This document shows, in pieces, positions 9,465-18,069 of a stretch of DNA of 64,000 nucleotides. This DNA comes from GCA-2746795 sp964643965 (GTDB lineage: Bacteria; Chloroflexota; Anaerolineae; Promineifilales; Promineifilaceae). Position 1 is the first letter of the stretch, and each line of letters starts with the position of its first letter. The translations under genes and the position numbers were made by a program. A model generated the notes under the pieces. It was not told where the DNA came from and ran no database searches. It saw nothing but the letters and a program-made list of their open reading frames with translations. The DNA is taken from the NCBI GenBank assembly GCA_964643965.1, contig CAZXVH010000010.1, positions 1 through 64,000 of the forward strand, in the 5' to 3' direction.

Positions 9465-11453
9465 ATGAGTAAGCAGATAATCGAAACCCTCGCCCTCATC
9501 AACGATGTGCTACAAGCCATGATCGTTATTTTTGGCTCGGCGGTTGTGCTTTACAACCTCGGCCGTAGTTTGCGCATTCGCGTCATGAAAGCATTTGTGG
9601 CGCTGGTCTCCTTTGTCATCACCGTTTACCTCAGCGAACTGATGGTCAGCCGCATCATCACCTCCTATTCGGCGGAAATCTGGCTGCGCCTGGGCTGGGT
9701 GGGCATTGCTATGGTTCCCGCCGCTCAGTACCATCTTTCAGACGCCCTTTTGGAGAATACCGGCCAGCCGAAACATCGCTATCGGGTGGCCGCCGGCTAC
9801 GTCAGCGGCATTGTTTTTCTGGCGCTGGTTTTGTTCACCGACTGGGTGGTGGGCGGCGCCGCGACGACTAATCCCCACGCGCCCCATTTAGAAGCGGGGC
9901 TGTTGTTTCCCCTGTTTACCATTTATTTTTGGGTGGCGACTTTGTTGAGCCTGATCAATGTTTGGTGGGCGCGAGAGCGCTGCCTGACGCGCACCACCCG
10001 GCGGCGTATGTCGATTACGTTGGTTGCGTTTGTGGCCGCGCCGCTGGCGGTTTTCCCTTACCTCATCGTCACCGGCAATTCTGAGATTGGCAATTCGATC
10101 CTTTTTTGGCTCATCGCCATCACCGGCAACCTGGTCGTGGGCATTATGTTTGCCTTGCTCACGGCTCATCTCGTTTATTTTGGGGCGGCGTCGCCTGACC
10201 GGGTGGTGCGGGTGCGCCTGTTTAAGTTTATGGCGCGAGTGCCGCTGGCCGGCACCATTGTGCTGCTGGTCTACATCCTGGTCAGCCGCAGCAGCCCGGT
10301 ATTGGGATTACCCACGGAGACGGCGTTGGGCTTTGCCCTGGTGGCCACGGTGATGCTGGTGGAGTGGGCGATTCATGCGTATAAACAGCCGTTAGAACGC
10401 TTCTTCCAACTCAACGATGACCCGGATGTGCGCCGCATTCAAGAGTTGAGCGAACGGCTGCTCACCACGTCCGATCTGCACCAATTTTTAGAAAGCATTT
10501 TGGCCGCCACCTGCGAAGCGCTGCGTACCCCCACTTCTTTTGTGGCCGCCATCACCCAGGATGGACCCCGGCTGGAAGCCGTCGTCGGCTCCCTGGCGGA
10601 GCCAGAAGCGGCCGAAATCTGGCAGCAGGCTGATTGGCGTGAACTGACCAAAGCGGAAAATGGCGATGGCAATGAGCGCCTGGTAGCGGTTGATGATTTT
10701 ATTTTGTGGCAAAACTATTGGATTAAACCGCTGCACAACCAGCAGCAAAACCTGGTCATCGGCATTATGGGCATCCGCGCCCGTGCCAGCCAGCCAGACC
10801 TCAGCGCCAAAGAGCAGGACATCCTGACGCGCTTGATCGCCCAGGCGGAAACGGCCTTGCAAGATCGCATTTTGCAGCAAGGCGTCTTCGCCGCTGTCGA
10901 AGGCTTGCTGCCACAGGTGAAAGCATTTCAGCAGCGACGCAGTGCGGCCACGTTTGGCGGCCTGCCCGTGCTGACGGCGCCGGAGGCGGAAGAAGCGCAG
11001 ACAACCATCAATGACAGCCTGCTCAATGACCCCAATTTCAACCGGATGGTGCGCGACGCCCTCACCCATTATTGGGGCGGACCTAAGCTCACCAAAAGCC
11101 CACTGCTTGATCTGCAACTGGTGCAGAAGTCCAAAGAGGAGTATGGTGACAATCCTATCAACGCCTTGCGGGGGATTTTGACGGACGCCATTGAGCTGCA
11201 AAAACCGGAAGGGGAGCGCAATCTCTCCACTACCGAATGGATTTTATACAACATCCTGGAATTGAAGTTTGTGCAGGGGCGCCGGGTGCGGGATGTGGCC
11301 CGGCGATTGGCGATGAGTGAAAGTGATTTGTATCGCAAGCAGCGCGTTGCCATTGAAAATGTGGCAGCTACGATGGTCAATATGGAAAAGGCGTTGGCTG
11401 AAAATGTAGAGGGGGAAGAGGCTTCCCTGAATGGGGCGCTCCCTGATGAATAA
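9465..11453 (+). CDS. Nine-TM membrane protein with GAF-like domain and HTH-like C-terminus
   Basis: A 662-aa protein I cannot assign to a named gene. About nine hydrophobic segments occupy residues ~10-305. A GAF-like region follows (~320-490: 'ELSERLLTTSDLHQFLESIL' and 'CEALRTPTSFVAAI'). The C-terminus (~590-640) has 'VQGRRVRDVARRLAMSESDL', which resembles a sigma-factor region-4 or FIS-type helix-turn-helix. There is no histidine kinase catalytic core. The layout suggests a membrane-bound one-component regulator or a sensor fused to a DNA- or protein-binding tail. TATAAC at 9454-9459 ends 5 bases before the ATG and may be a leaderless -10. Downstream is a REP array and then lysA. Confidence 0.6.
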   Translation: MSKQIIETLALINDVLQAMIVIFGSAVVLYNLGRSLRIRVMKAFVALVSFVITVYLSELMVSRIITSYSAEIWLRLGWVGIAMVPAAQYHLSDALLENTGQPKHRYRVAAGYVSGIVFLALVLFTDWVVGGAATTNPHAPHLEAGLLFPLFTIYFWVATLLSLINVWWARERCLTRTTRRRMSITLVAFVAAPLAVFPYLIVTGNSEIGNSILFWLIAITGNLVVGIMFALLTAHLVYFGAASPDRVVRVRLFKFMARVPLAGTIVLLVYILVSRSSPVLGLPTETALGFALVATVMLVEWAIHAYKQPLERFFQLNDDPDVRRIQELSERLLTTSDLHQFLESILAATCEALRTPTSFVAAITQDGPRLEAVVGSLAEPEAAEIWQQADWRELTKAENGDGNERLVAVDDFILWQNYWIKPLHNQQQNLVIGIMGIRARASQPDLSAKEQDILTRLIAQAETALQDRILQQGVFAAVEGLLPQVKAFQQRRSAATFGGLPVLTAPEAEEAQTTINDSLLNDPNFNRMVRDALTHYWGGPKLTKSPLLDLQLVQKSKEEYGDNPINALRGILTDAIELQKPEGERNLSTTEWILYNILELKFVQGRRVRDVARRLAMSESDLYRKQRVAIENVAATMVNMEKALAENVEGEEASLNGALPDE

Positions 11454-11460
11454 AATGGAG

Positions 11461-11670
11461 GGCGGACAAGCTGTCCGCGCTCCCAGTTGCGGTCTGTCTG
11501 CGCGGGGCGGACAAGCTGTCCGCGCTCCCAGTTGCGGTCTGTCTGCGCAGGGCGGACAAGCTGTCCGCGCTCCCAGTTGCGGTCTGTCTGCGCGGGGCGG
11601 ACAAGCTGTCCGCGCTCCCAGTTGCGGTCTGTCTGCGCAGGGCGGACAAGCTGTCCGCGCTCCCAGTTAC
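11461..11670. repeat. 45-bp tandem repeat, 5 copies, of the REP-like hairpin
   Basis: Copies begin at 11461, 11506, 11551, 11596 and 11641, exactly 45 bp apart and nearly identical. Each has GCGGACA-AGC-TGTCCGC plus GCGCTCCCAGTTGCGG. It lies between the membrane regulator and lysA, intergenic here. Spacers are not unique, so this is not a CRISPR array. Confidence 0.93.
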
Positions 11671-11692
11671 GGAATTTTTAGGAAACATAGGG

Positions 11693-12976
11693 ATGAATAA
11701 TTTTAGTTATGTCAATGGGCAACTTGCCTGTGAAGAGGCGTCGCTGGCGGAGATTGCCGTGGCCGTGGGTACGCCCGTTTACGTGTACAGCCAGGCGGAG
11801 TTGGAAACCAGGGCAGCGGCTTATGTAACGGCCGTTTCCCCCCAAAGCCTGGTCTGTTATGCTGTCAAAGCCAATGGCAACCCGCATCTCATCCGGTTGC
11901 TGGGCAGGGCTGGGCTGGGCGCCGATGTCACCAGCGGCGGCGAACTGTTCCTGGCGCAGCACGCCGGCATCGCCCCGGAAAAGATCATCTTCTCCGGGGT
12001 GGGCAAACTGCGCCATGAAATTGAAGCGGCTTTAGAAGCGGACATTCGCGCCTTGCATGTGGAATCGGAGATGGAGCTGGATACCATCGCCGCCATCGCC
12101 CAAGAACGGCGGCAGGTGGCCCGCATCGGGGTGCGCGTCAATCCCAATATCAGCGCGGAAACCCATCCTTATATCAGCACCGGCCAACACGCCCACAAAT
12201 TTGGCGTCCCCTGGCCCACGGCTCATGCCATGCTGCGCTTTGCCGCCAGCCATGCCTGGTTGGAACCGGTGGGATTGGCCGCCCACATCGGCTCCCAAAT
12301 TGTAGACGCCGCTCCTTTTGTGGAAGCGGCGACGTATGTGGCCGACCTGGCCGCCGAGCTACAAGCAGAAGGCATTGACTTACACTATCTCGATGTGGGC
12401 GGTGGGCTGGGCATTGATTATGGCGAAGGTGGGGAGACGGTTTCGATTGCCGAATGGATAACGGCCGTTACTACTCCCATTACGCAGGCTGGTTTTCCGG
12501 CCGTCTACGAGCCGGGGCGTTCTATCGTGGGGCCGGCCGGGGCGCTGCTGACCCGGGTGGTTTACACCAAGCAGCAAGGGGAGAAGCAGTTTGCCATTGT
12601 GGACGCCGGTATGAATGATCTGCTGCGCCCTACGCTTTACGGCGCCCACCACCCCATCGTCACGGTGATGCAAACCGCTGAAGGCCGCGAACAATTGAAC
12701 AATAGCGTCGCGTCTAATAGCGTCGCGACAAATATTGTCGCGACAAATATTGTCGGGCCGATTTGTGAGACGGGAGACTTTTTGGCCAAGGAACGGCCGT
12801 TACCCCCCACCGCGCCCGGTGATTTATTGGCGGTGTTACAGGCGGGGGCGTATGGTTTTGCGATGGGGTCGAATTATAACGGCCGTTTGCGTCCCGCAGA
12901 GGTGTTGGTGCAGGGGGGGCAGTTCACCGTCATTCGCCAGCGCCAGAGCTATGCTCATTTGCTGGATGGCTGCTAA
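11693..12976 (+). CDS. lysA: Diaminopimelate decarboxylase LysA
   Basis: A 427-aa PLP enzyme of fold type III that decarboxylates meso-diaminopimelate to lysine, the last step of lysine synthesis. Seen: the PLP lysine K59 in 'CYAVKANGNPHL', 'SGGEL', the glycine-rich phosphate loop 'LDVGGGLGIDY', 'EPGRSIVGPAG', and 'GPICETGDFLAK' carrying the active-site Cys and substrate-binding Glu. The frame is intact, but residues 337-356 are four copies of a 5-residue unit (NSVAS/NSVAT/NIVAT/NIVGP) encoded by a 15-bp palindromic repeat just before the Cys motif. This is a surface loop in the family, so activity may be kept. The ATG at 11693 has AGGAAACATAGGG upstream. Confidence 0.93.
   Translation: MNNFSYVNGQLACEEASLAEIAVAVGTPVYVYSQAELETRAAAYVTAVSPQSLVCYAVKANGNPHLIRLLGRAGLGADVTSGGELFLAQHAGIAPEKIIFSGVGKLRHEIEAALEADIRALHVESEMELDTIAAIAQERRQVARIGVRVNPNISAETHPYISTGQHAHKFGVPWPTAHAMLRFAASHAWLEPVGLAAHIGSQIVDAAPFVEAATYVADLAAELQAEGIDLHYLDVGGGLGIDYGEGGETVSIAEWITAVTTPITQAGFPAVYEPGRSIVGPAGALLTRVVYTKQQGEKQFAIVDAGMNDLLRPTLYGAHHPIVTVMQTAEGREQLNNSVASNSVATNIVATNIVGPICETGDFLAKERPLPPTAPGDLLAVLQAGAYGFAMGSNYNGRLRPAEVLVQGGQFTVIRQRQSYAHLLDGC
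12701..12760. repeat. 15-bp in-frame tandem repeat inside lysA
   Basis: Four consecutive 15-base units (AATAGCGTCGCG or AATATTGTCGCG plus three bases). Adjacent units create the palindrome TTGTCGCGACAA. The unit length keeps the lysA frame. Confidence 0.85.
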
Positions 12977-13045
12977 AAACGGCGTTTTTGGTGTAAAATG
13001 ATAGGGAGTTAGCGCCATTCATTTTCTTGATGGAGGATGTAACCC

Positions 13046-13279
13046 ATGTCTATCTGGCTCTTAGAAAACAGTCTCAAAGTCAATATCTACTATGACGAAA
13101 GTGACAGTGAATACGACGATAATATCTGTATTTGCATCGTCGAAGATTGCCCGGAAGAAGAAAAGATCTTTCGGGCCGATGAGACCAATATTTATCTTAC
13201 AGCAGAGCAGGCCATACAGCTTATGCAGGCGCTCAAAGCGGCCACCGCAGACAGTACCCTACCCTCTCATTCAGGTTAA
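13046..13279 (+). CDS. Small acidic protein of unknown function
   Basis: A 77-aa protein, acidic in its first half ('YYDESDSEYDDNICICIVED') and ending in a predicted helix ('TAEQAIQLMQALKAATAD'). A strong GGAGG lies 9 bases before the ATG, which supports that it is a real gene. No domain is recognised. It stands alone between lysA and an MFS transporter. Confidence 0.6.
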   Translation: MSIWLLENSLKVNIYYDESDSEYDDNICICIVEDCPEEEKIFRADETNIYLTAEQAIQLMQALKAATADSTLPSHSG

Positions 13280-13415
13280 TTGGCAATCAAACCGGCCACA
13301 TCACCATGATGCAGCTTGTAGTCCGTTGACCGCTTCACGCTCAATATCATGAACAGCTAACACCTGCTGGGCAATGTCAATGCCCCGTTTCCCAGCTTAT
13401 ACGTTCAGCGCAATG

Positions 13416-13444
13416 TTGGTCTGCTTTCACAACTCAGCTACACT
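13416..13444 (+). promoter_or_regulatory. Promoter placing the start at a GTG codon (leaderless)
   Basis: TTGGTC (13416-13421), 17-bp spacer, TACACT (13439-13444), then 7 bases to GTG at 13452. This supports the GTG as the start of the transporter and suggests a leaderless transcript. Confidence 0.5.
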
Positions 13445-13451
13445 CCCCGCC

Positions 13452-14648
13452 GTGAATGAGAAAAAACCTTCCCAATTTCGTTGGCAGCTAGTTGCCATTA
13501 CGATTGGGCGCCTGTTTTTAAACACGGGTTTACGCATGGTGTACCCCTTTGCGCCGACTTTTGCACGAGGATTGGGGGTTCCGCTAACGGCCGTTTACCG
13601 CGTCATAGCCCTGCGTAATATTTCCGGATTTTTCAGCCCCCTGTTTAGTCCCTTATCAGAACGGTTTGGGCGCAAAGCGGTCATGATGGGCTCTTTGGTC
13701 TTGTTTGCGGCTGGCTGTTTGCTGGTGGTAGCCTACCCCACTTTTTGGACATTTGCCCTGGCTATGGGACTACTCGGTTTAGCCAAAGTCACCTTCGATC
13801 CTTCGATGCAAGCATATGTAGGAGACGCCGTGCCGTATAAACAGCGTGGTAAGGCGTTGTCGGTGACAGAATACGCCTGGTCATTGGCGCTGCTGATTGG
13901 CGCACCGGGCGTCGGCATTGCCATCCAGGCATGGGGGTGGGATGCGCCGTTTTTCTGGCTGGGCGTCTTATCGCTATTGGCAGCGTTATTGCTGTGGCGT
14001 GTCCTGCCTCGTTTGGGCAAACGCCATCACGCCGGTCTCAGTTTGCGCAATACGCTGCGCGTGGTGGGACAGTACCGCGTAATTTGGGCGGCGTTTGTCT
14101 ATATTGTGCTGGCCAGTACGGCGAATGAAATCCTGTTCATCGTCTATGGCGAATGGATGGAAACGAGCTTTGGCCTGACGCTGGCAACCTTGGGTTTTGC
14201 CTCAGCCGTGATTGGCGGTTCGGAAATTATTGGGGAGACCTTTGCCGGTTGGTCAGTAGATCGCTTTGGTAAACGGCCGATTGTGATGACGGTAGGCGTC
14301 TGCAATGCACTTCTTTATATTATCCTGCCGTTTACCAGCGCCAATTTACCATCGGCGTTGATCACTTTGTTCTTTGTATTTTTCACGTTTGAAGTAGTGG
14401 TGGTGGGCGGGATGCCTTTGATGACAGAGTTGGTTCCCCAGCATCGGGCGGTGGTGATGTCGGTGGTGGTGGCGGGGATGTCAGTGGGGCGCACGGTGGG
14501 GGGATTTACGGGACCGGCCGTGTTGGCGCTGGGTGGCTTTGTGCTGAGTGGGCTAATGTCGGCGTTGGTGATGGGAACGGCCGTTTTCATTCTGGCGCGT
14601 TGGTTAAAAGAAGGCGAAGCGCTTGACGATATAGAACGTATGTGCTAA
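13452..14648 (+). CDS. Major facilitator superfamily transporter
   Basis: A ~398-aa integral membrane protein with about 12 hydrophobic helices. The MFS loop 2-3 motif is 'SPLSERFGRKAVMMGSL' and its second-half counterpart is 'GWSVDRFGKRPIVM'. It should move a small solute or drug by proton coupling; the substrate is unknown. The frame is open upstream to an ATG at 13374, but that segment is not membrane-like and would overlap the promoter; the GTG at 13452 fits the -35/-10 spacing better. Its end converges on kbl, with a strong terminator between them. Confidence 0.85.
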   Translation: MNEKKPSQFRWQLVAITIGRLFLNTGLRMVYPFAPTFARGLGVPLTAVYRVIALRNISGFFSPLFSPLSERFGRKAVMMGSLVLFAAGCLLVVAYPTFWTFALAMGLLGLAKVTFDPSMQAYVGDAVPYKQRGKALSVTEYAWSLALLIGAPGVGIAIQAWGWDAPFFWLGVLSLLAALLLWRVLPRLGKRHHAGLSLRNTLRVVGQYRVIWAAFVYIVLASTANEILFIVYGEWMETSFGLTLATLGFASAVIGGSEIIGETFAGWSVDRFGKRPIVMTVGVCNALLYIILPFTSANLPSALITLFFVFFTFEVVVVGGMPLMTELVPQHRAVVMSVVVAGMSVGRTVGGFTGPAVLALGGFVLSGLMSALVMGTAVFILARWLKEGEALDDIERMC

Positions 14649-14775
14649 TATACTGATGCAAACATACGACCCGATTTTTTACCTATCCTCTTCTTCACCC
14701 CCCTCTTTCAAACCAATGCCCACAGGTATTGGCCTCCTCACCCTATTCCTCTTTCTTCCCTCACCCTCCCAACGC

Positions 14776-14814
14776 AAAAGGGGTGGCTCTTGAAACTCGA
14801 GAGCCACCCCTTTT
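14776..14814. terminator. Strong bidirectional terminator between MFS gene and kbl
   Basis: AAAAGGGGTGGCTCT (14776-14790) pairs perfectly with AGAGCCACCCCTTTT (14800-14814) over 15 bp with a 9-base loop. The A/T flanks give a U-run in both directions. The rest of 14649-14913 shows pyrimidine-rich sequence and no convincing gene. Confidence 0.88.
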
Positions 14815-14913
14815 GTGTGTATTTAGGAGGATAAATGTGGGGATGCGGCGGCGCGGTCAGAAACCGGCCACAGCGAGAGACTGGCCACAGCCAGGGCGTC
14901 TATATTCATTTGC

Positions 14914-16095
14914 CTAAATAACGCCCAACTCTTTACCCACCTTCCGAAAAACAGCCAGCGCTTTATCTAAATCAACCTGATTATGCGCCGCTGAGTTCAT
15001 CACGCGGATGCGAGCTTTACCTCGGGGCACTGTGGGGAACCCAATCGACATGGCAAACACCCCTTCCTCAAACAGGCGGCGGCTGAAAGTTTGGGCTAAC
15101 TGCGCCTCGCCCAACATCACCGGCACAATTGGCGTTTCCGTATGGCCGGTATCGAAGCCGTATTGCTCCATTTGCTGTTTAAAATAATCGGCGTTTGCCC
15201 ATAATGCATCTACCAGTTCGGTGGATTCTTGCAAGATGTTGACGCCTTCAATGCAAGCCGCTACATCCGGCACGGTGAGGGCGCTGGAAAAGAGAAACGG
15301 CCGTCCGCGTTGACGCAGCCAATCTACAATTTCTTGCCGGCCGGCCACCAGCCCGCCCATCACGCCAAAAGCCTTGCTTAACGTGCCTACTTCCACATCC
15401 ACCCGACCATGCAAGCCAAAGTGATCTACAATGCCGCGCCCACCTTCGCCCAAAACTCCTTCGCCATGGGCGTCATCGACCATGAGCAATATATCATTCT
15501 CATTGGCGATGTCGCAAATTTTGTCCAACGGGGCAATATCGCCATCCATGCTGAAAACGCCATCTGTGATAATCAGGAAACGGCCGTTCCTTTCTGTTTC
15601 TGCTATCTTCTTTCGCAAATCATCCACATCATTGTGGGCGTAACGTACCACCTCTGCCCGGCTTAAACGGCAGCCGTCAATGATGCTGGCATGGTTCAAC
15701 TCGTCGGAAAAAATCACATCCCCTTTACCCACCAGCGCCGGAATGGTGGCTAAATTAGCGGTGAATCCGCTCTGGAAGGTGACACACGCCTCCGCTCGCT
15801 TAAACTCCGCCAGGCGGCGCTCCAATTCAATATGCAGCGACATGGTGCCTGCGATGCTGCGCACTGCCCCAGGGCCAATGCCATATTTATCAATGGCCTG
15901 TTTAGCCGCCTGACGCAGCCGGGGATGGTTTGCCAACCCCAAATAGTTGTTGGCGCAAAAGTTCAATACATCGCGGCCATCAATGCGCACCCAGGCGTCC
16001 ACCGGCGAGTCGATAGTGCGGATGACGTTAAACAGGCCAGCTTCCTTCAAACTGGCAATTTCTTCTGAAATCCATGCGGTTCTTTGATTGCTCAT
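14914..16095 (-). CDS. kbl: Glycine C-acetyltransferase (2-amino-3-ketobutyrate CoA ligase) or close AOS-family enzyme
   Basis: A 393-aa PLP-dependent alpha-oxoamine synthase. It would cleave 2-amino-3-ketobutyrate with CoA to glycine and acetyl-CoA in threonine breakdown. Seen: 'NFCANNYLGLANHP' near residue 45, 'SDELNHASIIDG' with the PLP-stacking His135, 'VDDAHGEGVLG' with the PLP aspartate, and the Schiff-base K241 in 'GTLSKAFGVMGG'. Length and N-terminus ('LKEAGLFNVIRTIDSP') fit Kbl better than BioF or HemA. GGAG lies in front of the ATG. No threonine dehydrogenase gene is adjacent. Confidence 0.88.
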   Translation of the reverse strand: MSNQRTAWISEEIASLKEAGLFNVIRTIDSPVDAWVRIDGRDVLNFCANNYLGLANHPRLRQAAKQAIDKYGIGPGAVRSIAGTMSLHIELERRLAEFKRAEACVTFQSGFTANLATIPALVGKGDVIFSDELNHASIIDGCRLSRAEVVRYAHNDVDDLRKKIAETERNGRFLIITDGVFSMDGDIAPLDKICDIANENDILLMVDDAHGEGVLGEGGRGIVDHFGLHGRVDVEVGTLSKAFGVMGGLVAGRQEIVDWLRQRGRPFLFSSALTVPDVAACIEGVNILQESTELVDALWANADYFKQQMEQYGFDTGHTETPIVPVMLGEAQLAQTFSRRLFEEGVFAMSIGFPTVPRGKARIRVMNSAAHNQVDLDKALAVFRKVGKELGVI

Positions 16096-16151
16096 TTTTG
16101 TCTCCTCGATATGAATGGGAATAGCGGCGGCAAATGGTTAAAATTCTGCCG

Positions 16152-16907
16152 TTACATTTGTGTGGGAAAGTCGAAAAATTTTGTCTCCAGGCCAAATTGG
16201 GCGGTTAGATGCGCACCTAATGCTTTGACGCCCACCGTTTCAGTGGCATAGTGGCCGGCAAAGATGACATTCAGGCCATAATCAGCGGCGGCCCAATAGT
16301 TGGCATGAGAAGTTTCACCCGTGAGGAAGGTGTCGCAGCCTAAAGCTTTAGCGGCGGCCACTTCATCCGCGCCAAAGCCAGACAAGATAGCAACCTGGCG
16401 CACCTCTTCTGGGCCATAAGCGAGTACGCGGGCGTGGGTGTGCAACTGGGTATTGATGTGGGAAACAAATTGGGATAGGGGAGTAACGGCCGTTATCGGT
16501 CCATATACAGCAATCGGCAAGCCCATCGGCGCACACCAAAAATCAGCCACCGTCACTCCACAAATCTGCGCCAACACCGCATTATTCCCCACCACTGGAT
16601 GCCCATCCAACGCCAGATGCGCCGCGTATAAATGCATATCATTCTCAATGAGCAGACGAACTCGCTGCCCCAACGGCCCGGCCAACCGCTCTACAGTGCG
16701 CCACAAAACACCATGATGCACCAACAACATATCTGCGCCCCAGGCAGCGGCCGCTTCAATCACAGGCGGAGCCACATCCACAGAAAGCGCCACCCGCTGT
16801 ACATCATTTGTACCTGCTTCCACTTGCAAGCCTTGCGGCCCGTAATCCTTAAACTCCGCCAGCCGTAGAAAATCATCTAAAAATGAAACCAGCTCTTTTT
16901 TCAGCAT
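16152..16907 (-). CDS. NIF3-like dinuclear metal-centre protein (YbgI/DUF34 family)
   Basis: A 251-aa protein with the hallmarks of the NIF3/YbgI hexamer: 'DYGPQGLQVEAG' near the N-terminus, 'MLLVHHGVLWR' (the HH metal site) and the C-terminal 'GETSHANYWAAADYGLNVIF' plus 'GHYATETVGVKAL' (His and Glu ligands). The family is widespread and has been proposed to act in GTP cyclohydrolase-like or metal-handling roles; function is not settled. The ATG at 16907 is used because the family alignment begins there. It is divergent from the HNH gene and lies 56 bases after kbl, so the two may be cotranscribed. Confidence 0.85.
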   Translation of the reverse strand: MLKKELVSFLDDFLRLAEFKDYGPQGLQVEAGTNDVQRVALSVDVAPPVIEAAAAWGADMLLVHHGVLWRTVERLAGPLGQRVRLLIENDMHLYAAHLALDGHPVVGNNAVLAQICGVTVADFWCAPMGLPIAVYGPITAVTPLSQFVSHINTQLHTHARVLAYGPEEVRQVAILSGFGADEVAAAKALGCDTFLTGETSHANYWAAADYGLNVIFAGHYATETVGVKALGAHLTAQFGLETKFFDFPTQM

Positions 16908-16959
16908 AATCTTAACCGCCTCTTTACAATTTCTTAACGAATCACCGGTATGGAAGCCA

Positions 16960-16988
16960 TTGACGAGCATTTCTAAGCCATGTATACT
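16960..16988 (+). promoter_or_regulatory. Near-consensus promoter for the HNH gene
   Basis: TTGACG (16960-16965), 17-bp spacer, TATACT (16983-16988). The expected start at ~16995 leaves a leader of only a few bases before the ATG at 16999, which has no Shine-Dalgarno. Confidence 0.7.
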
Positions 16989-16998
16989 GACTTGCGTC

Positions 16999-17520
16999 AT
17001 GAATAGAAAGTACCTACTACATGAGCCAGTCCTCATGCTAAATGTGAACTTTGAACCCCTTCATGTCTGCACCACAAAAAGAGCGCTGACGCTCGTGTTG
17101 GCTGGGAAAGCAGAAATTGTCCTAAACGGCCGGGGCGCTATTCACAGCAGCAATGCCGTATTCGAACTCCCTTCTGTCATCAAATTGAGTTACATGATAA
17201 AACGGCCGCGTCCGCGCATTTCCCTCTCCAAACGTGAGATTTTGCGGCGTGATAATTACACTTGTCAATATTGCGGCCGTAAATCACGCCACCTCACCAT
17301 TGACCACATCATCCCCCGCCATAAAGGTGGTTCCCATACTTGGGAAAACCTGGTGGCAGCCTGTCCGCAGTGCAATCGTCTCAAGGGGGGCGATTTGCTC
17401 ACAGAAATCAACATGTCCCTCAACACAACGCCAAAAGAGCCATCCTCTTCCGCGGCGTATCGCTTTAGTTCTCATCTCGATAAACATCAAGAGTGGGCGC
17501 AGTTTGTCGAAGGTTGGTAA
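16999..17520 (+). CDS. HNH endonuclease domain protein
   Basis: A ~173-aa protein. The N-terminal part 'VLMLNVNFEPLHVCTTKRAL' followed by 'LVLAGKAEIVLNGRG' is the domain that typically precedes this HNH subtype. The nuclease core has two Cys pairs ('CQYCGR', 'CPQCNRLKGG'), the 'TIDHIIPRHKGG' His and 'WENLVAAC' Asn, so zinc and catalytic residues are complete. Such chromosomal HNH proteins are common and mostly uncharacterised; a role in DNA repair or defence is only a guess. The start at 16999 fits the promoter above; an ATG at 17035 is the alternative. Confidence 0.8.
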   Translation: MNRKYLLHEPVLMLNVNFEPLHVCTTKRALTLVLAGKAEIVLNGRGAIHSSNAVFELPSVIKLSYMIKRPRPRISLSKREILRRDNYTCQYCGRKSRHLTIDHIIPRHKGGSHTWENLVAACPQCNRLKGGDLLTEINMSLNTTPKEPSSSAAYRFSSHLDKHQEWAQFVEGW

Positions 17521-17531
17521 CAGAGAATAGA

Positions 17532-18008
17532 TTATCGCGCTGCCGCCTGGCTGCCCGCTTTTTGGATGATAGTATCAATGCCATCCTCAATAATTCCAGA
17601 TAAATCCTGAACCATCCGATAGTAAGAATCTTTATTTTTGCCATAGGGGTCGCTAATGTTGTAGCGCCTATCAGCCATTTCACTGATCAGAAAAACTTTG
17701 TCACGCTCATCAGGAAACTCAGCCTTCAGCGCCTCCACATGACCCGATTCCATACAAAGCACCAGATCCGCTTCTTGCATGTGTGACAACTCAATCATCT
17801 CTGCCAGGTGATCCTGAATATCCAAACCCTGTTCGGCCATAATTTCCATACTAAACTGGGATGGGCCACGTTCTACCTGCGCCCAAGTGCCGGCCGATGT
17901 CACGGTCCAATCCGCCAGACCTTTCTGATCCAGGCATTCTTTGAGTAAAGCCGCCCCCACCGGGGAACGACATATATTGCCCGTACACACTACTAATATT
18001 TGAGCCAT
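17532..18008 (-). CDS. Low-molecular-weight protein tyrosine phosphatase
   Basis: A 158-aa protein beginning with the P-loop 'VVCTGNICRSP', in which C8 is the nucleophile and R14 the phosphate ligand (CX5R). The general acid is D120 in 'DPYG'. It should dephosphorylate phosphotyrosine, for instance on exopolysaccharide tyrosine kinases, or phosphoarginine as in YwlE. No tyrosine kinase is nearby. It is the last gene of the minus-strand run that begins with the pilus genes, but a terminator hairpin separates it from hpf. Confidence 0.92.
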   Translation of the reverse strand: MAQILVVCTGNICRSPVGAALLKECLDQKGLADWTVTSAGTWAQVERGPSQFSMEIMAEQGLDIQDHLAEMIELSHMQEADLVLCMESGHVEALKAEFPDERDKVFLISEMADRRYNISDPYGKNKDSYYRMVQDLSGIIEDGIDTIIQKAGSQAAAR

Positions 18009-18018
18009 AGGGGAAAAA

Positions 18019-18051
18019 TGACTGCCTAAAGATTACAATCCTTTAGGCAGT
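18019..18051 (-). terminator. Terminator after hpf
   Basis: ACTGCCTAAAG and CTTTAGGCAGT form a perfect 11-bp stem with a 9-base loop. Read on the minus strand it is followed by CATTTTTCCCC. It lies between the hpf stop and the phosphatase start. Confidence 0.65.
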
Positions 18052-18069
18052 GTGCATGACGCTTAACCG

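Noticed and set aside
11377..11700. Open frames of ~60-100 codons over the 45-bp array; possible CRISPR
   Set aside because: The unit is identical throughout with no unique spacers and no cas genes. The frames are periodic translations of the repeat without a ribosome site.
13280..13451. N-terminal extension of the MFS transporter from the ATG at 13374
   Set aside because: The 26 extra residues are not membrane-like and would overlap the -35/-10 pair that places the start at the GTG at 13452.
14835..14921. A 28-codon frame behind a perfect AGGAGG
   Set aside because: It lies just past a strong terminator, overlaps the 3' end of kbl, and the product (MWGCGGAVRN...) resembles nothing known. 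The AGGAGG may be chance.
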